Below, in pieces: positions 1 through 12,105 of a DNA stretch of 64,000 nucleotides. Source of the stretch: Aphrocallistes beatrix. Lineage: Eukaryota; Porifera; Hexactinellida; Sceptrulophora; Aphrocallistidae. Both the position numbers and the translations under genes were made by a program. The stretch is from positions 2,728,001-2,792,000 of the forward strand of contig OY725498.1 in NCBI GenBank assembly GCA_963281255.1, written 5' to 3'. The notes under the pieces are model-generated. The model did not search any database. It saw nothing but the letters and a program-made list of their open reading frames with translations, and was not told where the DNA came from. Within the stretch, counting starts at the first letter, position 1, and each line of letters opens with the position of its first letter.

Positions 1-837
1 TGCAAGTCAACCTAAAAATTGAAATTTCGTAAAAAGGCCTCATAATGTCAAAATAGAAATTGGAATCGCTCCCGATTTTAATATATTTATTTTCGCTTTA
101 GGACATATTATAAACTTTTGAAGTTTAATTTTGTATAACGAGCATTAATAGTAAACAAATACTTGCTAATAAACCTATCAGGTAATTTCGTTCCACTATA
201 ATGAATTTAACATGCATTTACCACACGGCTTTGTCTTTTTGATAAATAATGAATAATAATTGTAATTGTAAATTTACCATCTTTATTAATATGCTTAAAA
301 TAACTCTGATTAATAAAGTCAATTCAATTGAGGTTCTGGACTAAGCTATTGACTAATTAAAATTAACAAGTATAACACCCTGCCAGTGTTGTTATTGTAA
401 TGCACTTCCATTTTGAGCGAGTAAATCGTCTAATTTCCCTTTTTAGAAATCTGCTGAAGTGTAATTACGTATGCGTGGAATGCTTCTTTTGAATCACCAG
501 AAGTTTGTTGGTTCCAAATTTCGGGCAAGTCAAATATTTGATATATAAATAGACTATGTTGATTTGTGAAAAATAGAAACTTCTTGTGTGGTACATTCTT
601 TAGAAATGTGTGTTTGACGCACTCTACACTTCCAGGTTATGACAACAAATGAGAATGAGTTGATTGCATTTGATAAATAATATCACTAAGTGCTATGAAG
701 AGGTAAAAAGAAAAAACAAAAACAACATGAATACAAAATAAAAACAATAACAATGACAACAACAGCACGGATACAAAATAAAATAAAGTCATATATAGAA
801 GTTGAATATATTTAATTGGCTTAATTGAAGAATTGGA
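1..837. other. non-coding stretch, nothing recognised
   Basis: AT-rich DNA without a convincing reading frame or repeat structure. An A/C-rich run lies at about 710-790. It lies downstream (in minus-strand terms) of the OTU gene and may hold the end of that transposon, but I could not identify a terminal inverted repeat. Confidence 0.5.
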
Positions 838-1422
838 TTACATATTATTAACAGACAAAACAGGTTCATAATGACAGCCAGTATTTTGTAGATATATTCT
901 AAATATAGAGGGACAATCGAGAAATTCATTTAATTTTTTCCCTTTACCAGAAAATCCAATCCAGCGTGTACCTCCAGGTCCTAAATATACCCATATATCG
1001 GTTTCAAAAAGTAACGCTGTCGCAAATATTTCCAAATCCGTTGCCCACTTCCCATTCTTATCCATCCCTGTCTTATTTACCCAATCCTTTACACTTCTGT
1101 AGTTACTTTGCTGGTAAACATATTTAGTCCTTAAAAAGGCGTCACAACTATTTTTAAATCTACCTAACATGTTATTAACTATAATTGTGCGTAAATTAAA
1201 ATGATTTTCCTGACTACCGGTAAGGATAAACGAAAGAGCTCGAAAGTAACAATTTCCATCACCCACTATGTTTTCAACAACACAAGGTTTACATTCTCTA
1301 AGATCTTGTTGATCCAACTGAGGATCGATTTCATAATTAATATAATTAGAAACCAAAATATTCCATTTACTACATATACTTTTTTTGCCAGTCTTTATTT
1401 GGCGGGCGGAAGGGAGGCAACT
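838..1422 (-). CDS. OTU-domain cysteine protease (deubiquitinase-like), transposon-associated
   Basis: Open frame of about 195 codons, 173 of them from the first usable start. The frame has no ATG near its beginning: the nearest start is TTG at 1356, and the frame is open back to 1422, so the true 5' end is probably missing or spliced in. Two OTU hallmarks are visible: the catalytic-Cys motif GDGNCYFRALS, about 30 residues in, and the C-terminal catalytic-His motif HYEPV. Between them is GKWATDLEIFATALLFETDI, typical of OTU proteases carried by invertebrate transposons. OTU enzymes cleave ubiquitin or ubiquitin-like conjugates. The gene lies directly downstream of, and on the same strand as, a MULE-like transposase remnant, so it is probably an accessory gene of that element. 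A stand-alone host gene is less likely because the same domain recurs twice more in this window beside transposon debris. Confidence 0.75.
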   Translation of the reverse strand, partial: SCLPSARQIKTGKKSICSKWNILVSNYINYEIDPQLDQQDLRECKPCVVENIVGDGNCYFRALSFILTGSQENHFNLRTIIVNNMLGRFKNSCDAFLRTKYVYQQSNYRSVKDWVNKTGMDKNGKWATDLEIFATALLFETDIWVYLGPGGTRWIGFSGKGKKLNEFLDCPSIFRIYLQNTGCHYEPVLSVNNM

Positions 1423-4067
1423 TTAAACGTAAATATCTTGTTCTACAAGATCTGAATCAGTGATAATATCGACAGCGTCACTGTCGATATTATCACTGAT
1501 TCGTGAGACAGAAAAGTCACGTTTTTTTCAAATCAGATAATCTCTGACGCAACCTAGGTACAAATTTTAGCTTTGTTTTTTCATTTTTATCTACACTAAT
1601 TTTACATTTCTTTTTTTCAGTTTCATTTATGTCATTTCCTGCATCTAATTTTCTTTTATTTTTATTATTACTAATGGCCTAACTTGAGAAAAACTGATAG
1701 ATTTAGATACTAAATAGCTATTACATTTCTTCTTACTCCTTCTCTGCCATTCCTCCTGACAATTCTCCTCCTCAGAAGGATCTCTTTTACGCTTATAACT
1801 TTTAAATACCTTCTTAGCTCTAGGATGAAAAGCAAAGCAAAAAGCTGCTAATCTTTTAATTATGTTAGGATGCATAATCCTTGCATAATCCTGATCCCCT
1901 GGTCTTAAACCAGTACGAGACTTTAATATGTCTATCTTTACTATACGCATCCAATTTTCTACAATTGCATTACTATAATGACTCATGTAAACATCGGATT
2001 CACTGGAACCAAACCCCAAAATAATGCCTGACCATAGTGGAATTATAGCCATATAATGGGTAAGTAGATATTCAATAATTTCGGGGTTATAACAAGGGTT
2101 GGCTTCCAAACAAGGTTTCTCATCATTCAAAAGTAAAATTTCGGATTTACACTTCTCATAAATTGTGTTAAAATGCTTACCAAATGGGGATTATCGCGAT
2201 AGGTTTTACCCTCATTTTCCACAAAAGATGTCAAATCATTACTATCCTCGGGTTCAACATATTCATCATCGCAACTTTTACTATAACTAATAAATGATTC
2301 TAAATTTTGTATATGCTTCTCAACATTCTTATTGAAATTTCGGTTTAAAAAGACATAACACAAATCCATAAAAACACTATCTAAATTTATCATTTGCGTA
2401 CAATTTATCATATATCCTATAGTATGAAGAAACAATTTTCGAACTGGTTTAGATAACTTAAACTTTTTATTCACATTAAAAGCTATTCCATTAATTAGGT
2501 GAGCGGAACACAAGTGAAGAATAACACCGAATTGCATACAAACCTCCTCCTGACTAAATAATAACTTCCAACATTTCTCCAAGTATGTGAAAATATCAGA
2601 TTTAATAAAAGCGTTACAAACACTATGAATAAGGGCCCAGCTATAATCAATCTCTACATGGCCAATATTAATTTCTCTACTTAAGACCTTTTTTGAGTCA
2701 AGAGACCATTTATGTAAGAAATAAGATATTTCTGCAGAAGAATGAGCTGAACTAATCATTTCAGCTAATGGCAAAGGGCTGGTTGTGACCTCAGGGTGAC
2801 GAATAGTCAATGCATAATAAAAAACACGCTTTTGGCTCGAGTTTATTTTTCTAATAATAGACCCGGTAGAATCTAAATGCACAATTACTTTCTTACCCTT
2901 AAAATAATTCAAAACTTGAATTTGATCTTGAGAATACATATGAACTATGAATGGATCATGGCCTAAAGACTGGATGTACCCTCGAAGTATGTTATTAACT
3001 GTAATATTTCTATAATATTCCTGTAAACCAGAAAGTTCGCTCCAATTATCGTTAGAAAACCTTTGAAGACAAGACAAATCAAACTTAGCCTTCCTCAAGA
3101 CGCAGGCACTTCTTACATTGTTAAAGTTACCAAAAGATAACGCAGAACTCTCACAATTGGGATGGGGAAACTGTTCATAAAAGTAGTTACCAACTGATTT
3201 ATCAGTTAAATTAGAGGCTACCTGCAATCTTAAACTATTCGACAATTTTCTTGAATAGGCAATGTCCACATTTGAATGCTCAGGGGATAAGGTACCCATT
3301 ACTTCATAATTGACAGTAATGTTAACAGGCCGAGAGGTAAAAGGTTCATTCTGTATTGTAAATTTAAAACGAAGACAATTAGAAAACTTGCATTATGCAT
3401 GAGCAGTGAAAAAACAAGTATTGCTTTTCCTACTATTAATTTTACCTATTTTTTTGTATTTAAAGCAAATAACACAAACAAATTTATCTTCGATCTTAGC
3501 ATTAAAGACATTGGTCCAATCCCTCGAAAAGATAGCTCGGTTGCCCTGTAACATCGCTATATTTTCCCATTCACCCAAAGTAAAATTAAATTCTCCATTA
3601 GAAATACTAGGGAGATTTAGCGCATCGTTGAGATTTCGATCACTTTTAGTATTAGTTATTTCAACGTTTAAGCAATCAAGTTCCAGTTCTTGATTAGATT
3701 GTGGAATATCTAACATGGGTGTTGACTCAAGACAACTATCATTATTTCCACTCTTAGCTATCTTACCACTCCTATCAAGATATGAGTTTCCTTGATATAC
3801 CACCTTATCGTCGGACTTGTTCAACTCACCCTTAGATGACATCTCAGCAGCTACTACGTCCTTTATCTGACCGCGATTCTTCATCCAATTAGTATAGAGT
3901 AACGTGCGTTTCCTCTCTCTGTTGACTCCGTACATCGAAAGGCACAATTTTCCCCAAAGAGAATTGCTTGCTCTCCTGTTTTCTTTAATTAATGCTGAAT
4001 TTAAAGATTCAAAAGAATCGTATCCCATTTGGAGTAAGGCCTGACAAAAAGTAATACTATTATTCAT
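1423..4067 (-). pseudogene. MULE-like DDE transposase, interrupted
   Basis: Three blocks read on the minus strand. Block 1 (4067-3393, 224 aa) ends with CxxC and a further Cys/His at a zinc-finger-like region. One in-frame TAA at 3393-3395 separates it from block 2 in the same frame, where the finger continues as CKFSNCLRFKF. Block 2 (ATG 3299 to 2127, 390 aa) carries HLDSTG, EIDYSWALIHS and a CSAHLING (CxxH) motif, which fit the first two Asp and the CxxH of MULE-type transposases. Block 3 (2130-1645) is shifted by one frame and has VENWMRIVK, a candidate for the catalytic Glu, then a Lys-rich tail that runs on in other frames to about 1430. So there is one stop and at least two frameshifts. 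The exact family is uncertain. Size and motif order support a DDE transposase; a host function is unlikely given the damage. Confidence 0.6.
1454..1502. repeat. perfect 22-bp palindrome with 5-nt loop
   Basis: Arms at 1454-1475 and 1481-1502 are perfect reverse complements around a 5-nt spacer. On the minus strand it overlaps a short acidic frame ending DLVEQDIYV, between transposase and OTU gene. It could be the scar of a fold-back insertion or a cruciform/terminator. Confidence 0.85.
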
Positions 4068-4156
4068 CTTTTCTGACTTAGAATTATGGAAGTAGTCAGA
4101 GGAAAAATCGGGAAGAAAAAAGCGAACGATAATGGAAATGCGGAATGCAAATTACG

Positions 4157-4366
4157 AAATGCGAAATGCGAAATGCGAAATGCGAAATGCGAAATGCGAA
4201 ATGCGAAATGCGAAATGCGAAATGCGAAATGCGAAATGCGAAATGCGAAATGCGAAATGCGAAATGCGAAATGCGAAATGCGAAATGCGAAATGCGAAAT
4301 GCGAAATGCGAAATGCGAAATGCGAAATGCGAAATGCGAAATGCGAAATGCGAAATGCGAAATGCG
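4157..4366. repeat. (AAATGCG)30 heptamer satellite, no visible errors
   Basis: Exactly 30 uninterrupted copies of the 7-bp unit AAATGCG, with degenerate copies just before. Because 7 is not a multiple of 3 and the unit has no stop, all three plus frames and one minus frame are open here; the resulting CEMRNAK-type frames are artefacts. It sits 90 bp 5' of the transposase N-terminal block. Confidence 0.95.
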
Positions 4367-4399
4367 AAAAAAAATGTATGAAAACGTCAAGTTTGAATA

Positions 4400-5633
4400 A
4401 TGTTAGTTCGAAAAAAATTTATTTATATATACTAATTAGGCTGGGATCAAATATAAAAAAGGAGGAATATTTAATTAATTATGAATTGACCAGGAATTAT
4501 GCATCAATTGTGTAAACAAATTCAGTGACATTCATCAAGAGCGTAGATAACTATGGATAAATAGCTAAGTTTGTCTAGATCACATCCTAGTTGGATACCA
4601 GTATGAAGTTATGCCTATTACCAAACTAGTAAATACAAACTTTGTCCCCCTGCCATTTAGCCAGTTTTCCGAATTTAGTCTTGAAAATGGATTTTAGGGG
4701 TGCACCAAAGCTCATCTTCATGTAGTTAAAAGGGCTAATTGCTACTATTCATATTTACTGACTTGTTCCACCAGATACGTGACATGGACTAAAAGTGTCA
4801 CTGCTTACTCATCACGCAGGATATTAAAATTTCATATATCAAATATGAATGCACCAATGCTCCTCTACACAATGGTGCAATTAGATTTCATCTAGGACAT
4901 ATGCTTGCTGAGTTATTCATATTTGAACGTGACATGCAAATCCGCCGCTGAATCGGCCGCTAAGATAACACTCGTGTCGTTTTCCTATCTAATCTCACAC
5001 AATTAGAGAGTGTACGATTCTGTTATCAGAAAAAATTTGAACACGATTTCTCAGCTGAATTGTATTAAAACAATCTGAACGTATTTATTTGTTTGTCTGT
5101 CACTGCAGACTACCTTTGGTATTTTTTCAAAATGGCCTAGGAAGGGTCCAAACTTCGCTAATACCCCTGACTACTTCTTCACCCCACCCCACCCTACCCA
5201 CTAGCCGCCCACGTCTGATGAAGCAGAGCGGATTATAAAGTATACACTACGTTTAAAAAGCTCAAGTTCTACTTCGAGTCCATTTTAAAAAGTGTATTAG
5301 TTTTAAAATTGTTTCCCTACTAATATCTGAGACCTTTGTGCAGTTGGATTGAAGCTATTCAAGCTTGTTATCGTAAGGCACCCCAGTAGGTAATAGAGAT
5401 CAATGATGGCGAGGTAAATTAATTATTGATTTCTAAAATGTAAACATTCATTGTGTAAATATGGCAACTTGTCCCAAGCTACTGAAGTCGGTATATATGT
5501 ATTTTGAATTCAACAATCATCTAATCCAGTTTCAGGTTACGATTTAATTTGGGGTACAAATCTACCCCATAAATCTCCTACGCAAAATTATCCAGAATTC
5601 CTTTGATAAGCTTATATAATGAAATGATCTTAG
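4400..5633. other. non-coding stretch, nothing recognised
   Basis: AT-rich with a short C-rich patch at about 5180-5210. No open frame of note, no recognised repeat. Confidence 0.5.
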
Positions 5634-6001
5634 CTAAGTTGACTAATTCATGAATTAATGAATTATTTGAATAATTCGAATAATTCAATAATTCATCAAG
5701 CCTGAGAAGAATTATTCAAAATTGAATGTTTTTTACGAGAAAATATCATAAATTATATGGATGAATTTTTCAAAATACATAATTCACAATTCATGATTCT
5801 GAACTATTCGAACAATTCATAATTCCTGAATTATGAATTATTCGAATAATTCATATTTCAGGAATTATGAATTATATTGAATTATTCAATAATTCATGAA
5901 TTAGTCAACCTTGCTTATGATTGACTAATTCATGCTTGAATTATGAATTATTCGAATAATTCATAATTCTTTGCCATTTTTTAATGAATTAGTCAACTTA
6001 G
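5634..6001. mobile_element. AT-rich fold-back MITE with 8-bp target duplication
   Basis: Ends are CTAAGTTGACTAATTCA and its reverse complement. Both sides are flanked by GATCTTAG (5626-5633 and 6002-6009), an 8-bp target site duplication. The interior is built from repeated palindromes around GAATTATTCGAATAATTC in both orientations, so the whole 368-bp element can fold. The 8-bp duplication suggests a hAT-, or similarly 8-bp-duplicating, transposase in trans. Confidence 0.85.
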
Positions 6002-6041
6002 GATCTTAGTGATACACTTGAGTTGTATCTATTGTAAACGA

Positions 6042-6712
6042 TATATATTAAAACTCAATGGGTTTTTTATTTGTGCTATTGATTTGACAAACTGGAAGGT
6101 GCTAGAAACATGAAATTTGTACACAGGTGAACAATAATGAGACTTACTTTAGATAGACAAATTTCACACCTTTTCTATACAATATATATGGCTTCACTAT
6201 CATAATACAAATCATAGTACGATTTCACAAATAGACTGTCCTTAATACTATTAATACTTCAAACAATAACTTATATAACTTACTTAAGTATGTTAATTAT
6301 ATTATAGTCTAGACTCTATAGCAATTACAATATTTCCACAACTTTTGGCGAATTTTGAAAATATGCTAGAGACTAGCTTTCAGGTTGGTTTCTAGGGTTG
6401 TAAATTCCGAATATCGCATTTTCGAAACTATATGATAAATATTTTGTTTATTTTTGTTTTCCAATAGATATATAAAGTAAACACATTCTAAAAATGAGCT
6501 AGAGACTAGTTTTCAACGGTTGATACAGGATTTTTAGGGGTGTAGATTCCGAATATCGCATTTTCGAAACTATATGATGAATATTTGTATATTTTTGTTT
6601 ACAATAGATATATAAAGTAAACAAATATCAAAAAGAAACTAGAGACTTTCAACGGTTGTTGTTTCTAGGCGCCTACAGGGCGATTCTGGGGGGCACAAAG
6701 TGTCCGCTAGCT
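6042..6712 (-). repeat. Helentron/HINE-like repeat, minisatellite-bearing type, degenerate
   Basis: Begins with ATATATTAAAACTC, then about three copies of a roughly 120-bp unit (6360-6665) containing CTAGAGACTAG and GGGGTGTAGATTCCGAATAT, and finishes in a degenerate GC-rich hairpin block (GGCGCC, AAAGTGTCCGC). The same order in reverse is seen at 19793-20705, so this is an old copy of that family. Confidence 0.65.
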
Positions 6713-8220
6713 GGGTTTCATTTTTGCAGGATTTATTTTTCACGTTCTGATTATCCCGGAATTTGCATAAAATTTAGTACATGCCAAGAATAACAAAAGG
6801 GAATGCTCGAGAACAATTACAAATTCCCGAGTTATATGCCAAAGTTACTGGGGAAACTATGAAGACCACCTTTATACCTGGAACGGGAATGTTCACATTT
6901 TTGGGAATCAACATTATAGGGACTTCACTACTGAGCATTAAGACGAATTATGGCGTTCACTGATATCCTAGATTCACCGACCTGGTGTATCAGATGAACG
7001 TTTATCACACCAGTTCCTGTTTTAAAATTTCCTGATCCAAGAGTGAACTTACTCTCGGGTGTAGAGCTATTAATTATTCCTTTCACAGTTAACTTCTATT
7101 TTCTATTTAACTTCTATTTTATTCTATTTTAACTTCTATTCTATTTTATAAACTGAATCGTCTGAAATATATTAGTGGAGAGTCCTTTCTCTAATTAATT
7201 CTGATAGTGTTTTCCTGTATGCCTTTGATGAAATACATATGCGACTTGCTTGAGGTGTCTAACTCGATAGAGGACTCACTGGCTCTGGTAGATTCTTAAC
7301 AGCAGCGATAGTAATCTCATCGAACACTACATCTGGATGGTCACTTACAGATTGAACATGTAAAACTGGATGAATAATTAATATCAACGAGGCGCAGGTA
7401 TACATTCCATGTATCGTGGAATATATGATGGTATATTATTCCACTTCTTCCTAGACGGGTTAGTTGTCGATTCTTAGTTTTATATAACAAGTAAGTTATA
7501 AGATACGTAGTTATTGGAAGAACCATCGTGTTCTGCTTTGCATTTGCAATCAAGTGCAGGTTGCAGTAAAGACTAAAGCGAGCATATATTTATTACCTGC
7601 CAATGACCAATATCACAGTAAACTTGAAAAAAAAGATTTAGTGTAAAAACCTTTTTATGACTTGGTAATTGAATCATTTCAGTATAGATAGATGTTTCTT
7701 TTGTATCGCCTTTGATTTGAAAAAGGGTAGTCATTGATACACTTTATTGGGTAAATATCCACGGGTAAATTAATACCAAATTAAGTTGATCGCCAAGAAC
7801 CTTAAGGTAGACGATCATTCAAAGATAAGGGAATTGGTGCTGCCGAAATGACATTGAAATTTTTTTTCATCATATTCTTGATTTATGGTTGATGATTTTA
7901 GGGAAAGCCTTTACCATCAATGATTTGAGATATAATTTAGAAAAGCATTTTCAGAACAAATCTTCGCGCTAGAGGTCCCATTTGATCCTCGTTTTGTCAT
8001 TATTATACTGTTATTATCATTGGGTGGGTCGAGTGAATTAATAATTATCATAATATAATTTTAAAGGAATTCATAAGTATATCATATAGTAAATAGAAGC
8101 TGAATTCATACACCAATGTATTGAGTGACATGTTTCAAAGAAATTGCACCTTTTGACAACCTAATTATTTGTAGTTATTTACATAGTCCATTTTTATCGA
8201 GTATGGGTTGTAATTACATA
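6713..8220. other. non-coding stretch
   Basis: A 60-codon frame at 6781-6963 starts with ATG but matches nothing I recognise. A degenerate TTCTATTTTA-type repeat lies at 7086-7150. Otherwise nothing. Confidence 0.4.
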
Positions 8221-9149
8221 CAGGGTGATCCAAAAGTTCTGCAACAAATTTTGCTGAAGTATTATACTTACACATGAGGATATAACATCCGACATTTCGT
8301 TTTATTTAAAAATCATAAGGATTATTTCAATTATTTTGCAATCCAATTGCCTGTATTTCCTAATATATTTGCTAAGGTGGATCATAAATGTTTGTGTGTT
8401 TAGAAAAAAGAGAAAAATCAAAAGAAAAAAATCTCGAATGCTTGGTACATTCTATTATTATACTTTAACTATTGTCGTTCTTATTGGTGATTCGCCGTCA
8501 ATAAACCAAAAGAAATAGTCATATATTAGTATTTTGAATTAATAACTGACTATAGGAAGATATAAATACAGTACACCCTCGCTAGTCCGAACCTCGCCAA
8601 TCCGAACCCTCGCTAATCCGAACACTTCATTCTCAAAATCCGAACACCCAAAATATAATTTTATTCGCCTCTATGATTTGAATAAACGTTTATAAACTTA
8701 AATTTATCATTAAGATTGTGAACCTCGTTAAGTAAGCAATAATAGCGAAATAATATCCTTAATATTCTAACAATACAAATTTATTATAATTAAATAATGC
8801 CCTATTGAATTAATGTTATTTCACTAATCGGAACAAATTCACTAATCCGAACGATTTTTTCGAACATTGGAACAGAGCTGTTCGGATTAGCGAGGGTGTA
8901 CTGTATATTTAAACAGGTGAAAAAAGTTTTTTTCGAACTTGACATTTTTGAGATCAGATTATTGGAGTCTAGGGTATATGATATTTCAAAAATTTGTATA
9001 AAAAATATTTTGAGCAATGAATAATGTCCATTTCTAAACTAGAAGGGTGGTAGATTCCATAGATGCAAACTGATTTAAAGTTAGACTAAATTATCTTAGT
9101 CAAATCAATGAATTAGAATTTATAGTTGCAGAACTTTTGGATCACCGTG
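8221..9149. mobile_element. Tc1/mariner-type MITE (929 bp) with nested insertion
   Basis: Terminal inverted repeats start CAGGGTGATCCAAAAGTTCT and are flanked by TA dinucleotides (8219-8220 and 9150-9151). No transposase is encoded. A pogo-like MITE sits inside. Confidence 0.8.
8569..8903. mobile_element. pogo/Tigger-like MITE (335 bp) nested in the Tc1/mariner MITE
   Basis: Ends CAGTACACCCTCGCTAGTCC and CAGTACACCCTCGCTAATCC (reverse strand) with TA on both sides. The GTACACCCTCGCTAATCCGA-type terminus is typical of pogo-family elements. The subterminal region repeats TCCGAAC several times. Confidence 0.85.
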
Positions 9150-9151
9150 TA

Positions 9152-10025
9152 GATTATTAGATATTAATTAATCCGAATTATTTATTATAATGGTGACTGA
9201 GTTTAGATCAGTAAACGATAATTAATAGAATTCATACTAAGTAAATTTAGATTATTATCTATGATAATAGTGATTCTAGGTATATTTCTAGGATTGAGGT
9301 TTCTGCACGGCCCATTTCTTATTTTCGACTTAAGGTATAATGTATTTACTTAAGAAAAAAAATTAAATTGCCCACCCAAGCATCACTGTTAAAACGTTTT
9401 GTCAGTTTTAAGAAAATCTTAATAATTTCGGACATTGTAGTCCGGTCTACGTAATTGCAATAAAAAATATTGAATTCTCTTCATTCCTAAACAAATGAAA
9501 TTATTTTCAAGTAAAAAAATTGCCAAAATGGAGATTTTCAATACGTTTTATTTTGGTAGGGATAATTCAATTCAATTCAATTTCAAATATGAATTCTGTT
9601 AATTACTATATTGTAACTAAATTGGTACTAAAAATTACTTTTAATGAGGTATCTTGGAAAAAGCCTATTTCCAAATGTTGGGTAACTGTACGCATTCCCC
9701 GAGTTCCCGACTTTCCTTCCTTTCACTCACTTTTCCATAGTAGTAAAAAACGCCACAAAAAGAACAAATTTCGAACTGGATTATATTGAATGTAATCAAT
9801 ACTAGGCACCCGCGGGTGACTCAGCGAATACGATGTGCGCGAAGCGTGCTTATGTCAAAATAATTCAGGATGAATATTGTCACTTTGTGTTAGACTGGTC
9901 CAATCCAGTATACCCTGAATTACCACTGGGGTACTTCCTATTTATAGTAACTACTGCATATTTTATGGCTTCCCCGTTCAAAATGACAACCGGAAATGAG
10001 TAAGCAACATTCCTGTTTAGGCGTA
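9152..10025. other. non-coding stretch with weak repeat remnants
   Basis: The 89-codon plus-strand frame at 9520-9789 has no family signature. On the minus strand at about 9700-9750 the sequence resembles the start of the mariner-like transposase at 33931 (ATGGAAAA then GTGAAAGG), perhaps an ancient fragment. At 9805-9850 a CG-rich patch resembles a decayed HINE hairpin end. Confidence 0.35.
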
Positions 10026-10055
10026 TCGATCTATCTATCTATATCGATCTATCTA

Positions 10056-10103
<48 letters not shown>

Positions 10104-10131
10104 ATCTATCTATCTATCTATCTATCTATAT
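10026..10131. repeat. (TATC)n microsatellite
   Basis: About 100 bp of TATC/ATCT tetranucleotide repeats with a few interruptions. Confidence 0.95.
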
Positions 10132-10484
10132 AATCTGTGAAAGATTGTAAAGCAATAGTTAATAGAGGATTCTACAATCATGAAGAATTTCGAGTTATTT
10201 ATCCTCTCATCAGCTCTCTCTATGTAGCTAGTAGTGGGGGCTAACTATCTGGGTAATATATTACGATTATGGGTCGAGTAGGAAGCTGTAGAGTAGCGTA
10301 GCTAATGGTAGCGAATTCATAAATCTGTATGGAAAATCGCGGCTATTTTGAGGTTTAGTTGATAGGAAGCTTGGTAGTGGAACTTTAACTTGGATAGTTT
10401 CAATTTTGATGGTAGAGCGAATTCTGATAGCAGAAAAGTGTTGTTGGGAAGGATTTGAATCTAGTTGATATTGGAGGAATGATA

Positions 10485-10604
10485 TATATCCCTACTTGGA
10501 CTTGGGGTAAAAGGTATAAATAGAAAATTCCCACTTTCATTTTCACTTTCAATTCACTTTCAATTAACTTTCACTTTCACTTCAACATTCCGAGTCCAAG
10601 TAGA

Positions 10605-10644
<40 letters not shown>
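10485..10644. repeat. small inverted repeat with CTTTCA tract and (AT)n tail
   Basis: TATCCCTACTTGGACT at 10486 is inverted at 10592-10608. The 85 bp between holds a TATAAATAG box-like string and a repeated CTTTCA pyrimidine tract. An (AT)n run follows at 10606-10644, then a short GC-rich remnant to about 10690. Possibly a small MITE. Confidence 0.5.
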
Positions 10645-10649
<5 letters not shown>

Positions 10650-10909
10650 CGCTAGCTCGCAAGGCGCTGTTAGCCAGCACATTCCTAGAGTCGTCGTTTG
10701 TGGTACTTCCTAGCTAGGCATACTATATATGTCAACTATTTACAGTATTTAGCTATTTTGAGATTGCTTATGGTACTTGAGTATAATTTATTTTGATATT
10801 GTAGCTAGTCGACATTTAGTCTTAATTCCTTTTTCTCACAGGTAACCCACAATAACATAAGATTTAAGTATTACCTTGTCTTTATCATATCGCATCAAAA
10901 ATTATTTTA

Positions 10910-11260
10910 GTGATGGCTCATTTTGCAGTACCTAAAAGTAAAGGAAATCCCTTAGATGATTTTGCATCCAAGTATAATTCTGACGAGGATGAAGATTTCG
11001 ATATAAGTGAAGAGGAACTAACTTCTAGTGACTCTGAAACTGAACCTGAGACTGATTATTGTACCGACACTTCTACCGATTCTGAAACTGTGATGGATTT
11101 GTCACATTCAGACTTCGAAAATGAAAGTTATACTTCCCGCGACGGGACTAAATGGTATTCTTCTACTCATTCGAATTCTCCAGATGTGCCTGTTAAAACT
11201 CCAAATCTAACAGAGTATTCAGGTGGAGTTGAAAGTTTATCAGGTACTAATTTATTCTAG
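10910..11260 (+). pseudogene. piggyBac transposase N-terminal fragment (116 aa)
   Basis: Starts ATGATGGCTC at 10910. The protein is strongly acidic, with D/E-rich stretches (residues 20-70), then a DGTKW motif at about residue 82. An acidic N-terminus followed by DGTxW is characteristic of piggyBac transposases before the catalytic domain. Nothing of the catalytic domain follows; the frame ends at TAG. The piggyBac at 22128 lacks exactly this part, so this may be an isolated first exon or the end of an internally deleted copy. The family call rests on the motif only. Confidence 0.55.
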
Positions 11261-11509
11261 TCTTCAAAAACCTTTAACATATTTGTCAAAATCTTTATAA
11301 AAAGTTTTTATTATGCCAGGAATATTTAATTATAATAGAGTTTTATAAATGTTTCAGGCATAATAAAGTTCGAAAATCCGATTTACCTAATTAAGGTCAA
11401 CCTCCCATCTCCACGGAGAGAATTTCTTCTACAACAAAATTAATCATATCCTGATCCCATGAATCATGATCCTTTTGGGGATCACCTAATTTCGATATTA
11501 AACATTTAA

Positions 11510-12070
11510 TGTATACAGGCGTGCTTTGGACACTTGCGTAGCAGGACTAGCTAGAACTTCGTGTCCGTGGAAACGCCGTTTAAGCGCCTGATACCTCTTT
11601 GATAATATAGATCCTGCATTTTACCGCGCACAAATGGTAGATAAGCTCGCTGAATTTCAGAATTATCTAAATTTTGTTGGCAGAGGTCATCATTCATACT
11701 GAGTAAACTTTTTGCTAATTTTACATAAGATAGTAATATAGGGAATGTCGTTGGTCTGTGGTCAATTTTATAATTGATATCGGATATTTTCTAGCATGAC
11801 CAAATACACGCACGTCCCTATTTCGATTTTTGTGCCATAATGATGACACAATGACTAAATGATGACTCATCATATTCGGTTGTGATGTTAATAACATATG
11901 TAAGTTGTGATTCAAATTTCACCCTTTTATGATATACAATGACAAAGTTACTGGATTTTCTAATTCTACAAAATGGGACAATGACATGATAATTGCGTGA
12001 TGAGTCAACATTTTGTCTACGACTCGAACTTGCTCGAACCATTTACAAACTACTCCTCAGTATAGATTCA
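11510..12070 (+). repeat. HINE-like repeat, diverged subfamily
   Basis: Starts with a decayed GC-rich block (GGCGTGCTTTGGACAC, then GTGTCCGTGG and GCGCCTGATA), runs through CAAATGGTAGATAAGCTCGC, and ends with TGACTCATCAT and CTCGAACTTGCTCGAACC motifs. The same order is seen at 27735-28309. Confidence 0.65.
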
Positions 12071-12105
12071 ACATTGAATGTTTTATACAGTATGTATGGA
12101 TCGCC

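Noticed and set aside
838-1502. CRISPR array or phage origin
   Set aside because: The palindrome is single and the proteins are eukaryotic transposon types; no spaced direct repeats anywhere in the window.
4064-4515. Several open frames on both strands with CEMRNAK or FRISHFA repeats
   Set aside because: They are the reading of a 7-bp satellite, which is open in four frames by chance.
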